DNA from: Betaproteobacteria bacterium
GTDB taxonomy: Bacteria > Pseudomonadota > Gammaproteobacteria > Burkholderiales > Burkholderiaceae
NCBI GenBank assembly: GCA_018969885.1
Contig: JAGWXN010000204.1
Span: 1-6,014, forward strand
Length of the DNA stretch: 6,014 bases
Reading direction: 5' to 3'
A program made the position numbers and the translations under genes. The notes below the pieces were generated by a model. That model searched no databases. It was not told where the DNA came from and was given only the letters and a program-made list of their open reading frames with translations. Positions 5,961 through 6,014 of the stretch are shown here, piece after piece. How positions within the stretch are numbered: the stretch's first letter is position 1; the number at the start of each line of letters is the position of its first letter.

Positions 5961-5990
5961 TTGACCGCCGCTGACTGGCTCTGCTATGGT
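5961..5990 (+). promoter_or_regulatory. Promoter for a plus-strand gene beyond the right edge
   Basis: -35 TTGACC (5961-5966; 5 of 6 consensus), an 18-nt spacer, and -10 TATGGT (5985-5990; 4 of 6) preceded by TGC, an extended -10. The predicted start point is near 5997. Confidence 0.6.
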
Positions 5991-6008
5991 CAGTGCATTC
6001 GCCAACAC

Positions 6009-6012
6009 GGAG
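6009..6012 (+). promoter_or_regulatory. Likely ribosome binding site of the next, unseen gene
   Basis: GGAG within ACGGAGAC at the last bases of the window, about 12-15 nt after the predicted start point of the right-hand promoter. A start codon would be expected a few bases past 6014, so the controlled gene itself is not visible. Confidence 0.45.
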
Positions 6013-6014
6013 AC

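Noticed and set aside
5986..6014. ATG at 5986 as the start of the next gene
   Set aside because: It lies inside the predicted -10 element and has no ribosome site; GGAG at 6009-6012 points to a start just beyond the window.

Overview
The window is a GC-rich stretch of bacterial chromosome with dense coding and short gaps. The consensus-like -35/-10 elements, Shine-Dalgarno sites and gene families suit a Pseudomonadota (proteobacterial) host, perhaps beta- or gamma-proteobacterial. This is an inference from style; no taxonomic marker gene is present.

Positions 1-4911 hold five genes on the minus strand, read right to left and closely packed (gaps of 53, 31, 17 and 10 nt). They encode a CitE/HpcH-type CoA-ester lyase (4911-4072), a MaoC-type hot-dog hydratase (4018-3500), an acyl-CoA dehydrogenase (3468-2299) and two different CaiB/BaiF class III CoA-transferases (2281-1067, and 1056 running off the left edge). 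A strong promoter (TTGACA, 17 nt, TAGATT) lies ahead of the lyase gene, so the five are probably one operon.

Positions 5045-5911 hold a divergent plus-strand gene for a GntR-family regulator of the HutC/UTRA type, apparently starting at TTG and carrying an unusual Pro/Arg-rich N-terminal extension. The same 15-bp near-palindrome, TATGTCCGGACAAAT, occurs on both sides of this gene. One copy (4933-4947) overlaps the -10 and predicted start point of the catabolic operon; the other (5934-5948) lies upstream of a second promoter reading out of the right edge towards an unseen gene. These are the best candidates for the regulator's operators.

Together the enzymes form a plausible CoA-dependent route: activation of a free acid by CoA transfer, FAD-dependent alpha,beta-oxidation, hydration of the enoyl-CoA, and retro-Claisen cleavage to acetyl-CoA plus a keto acid. 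Lyase, MaoC hydratase and acyl-CoA dehydrogenase side by side resemble the M. tuberculosis Rv2498c-Rv2500c region and the P. aeruginosa itaconate (ict-ich-ccl) locus. A branched C5 dicarboxylate (itaconate, mesaconate, methylsuccinate, citramalate) is therefore the leading substrate guess, but the sequence alone does not prove it. There are no RNA genes, mobile elements or CRISPR arrays, and no gene-free stretch exceeds about 135 nt.
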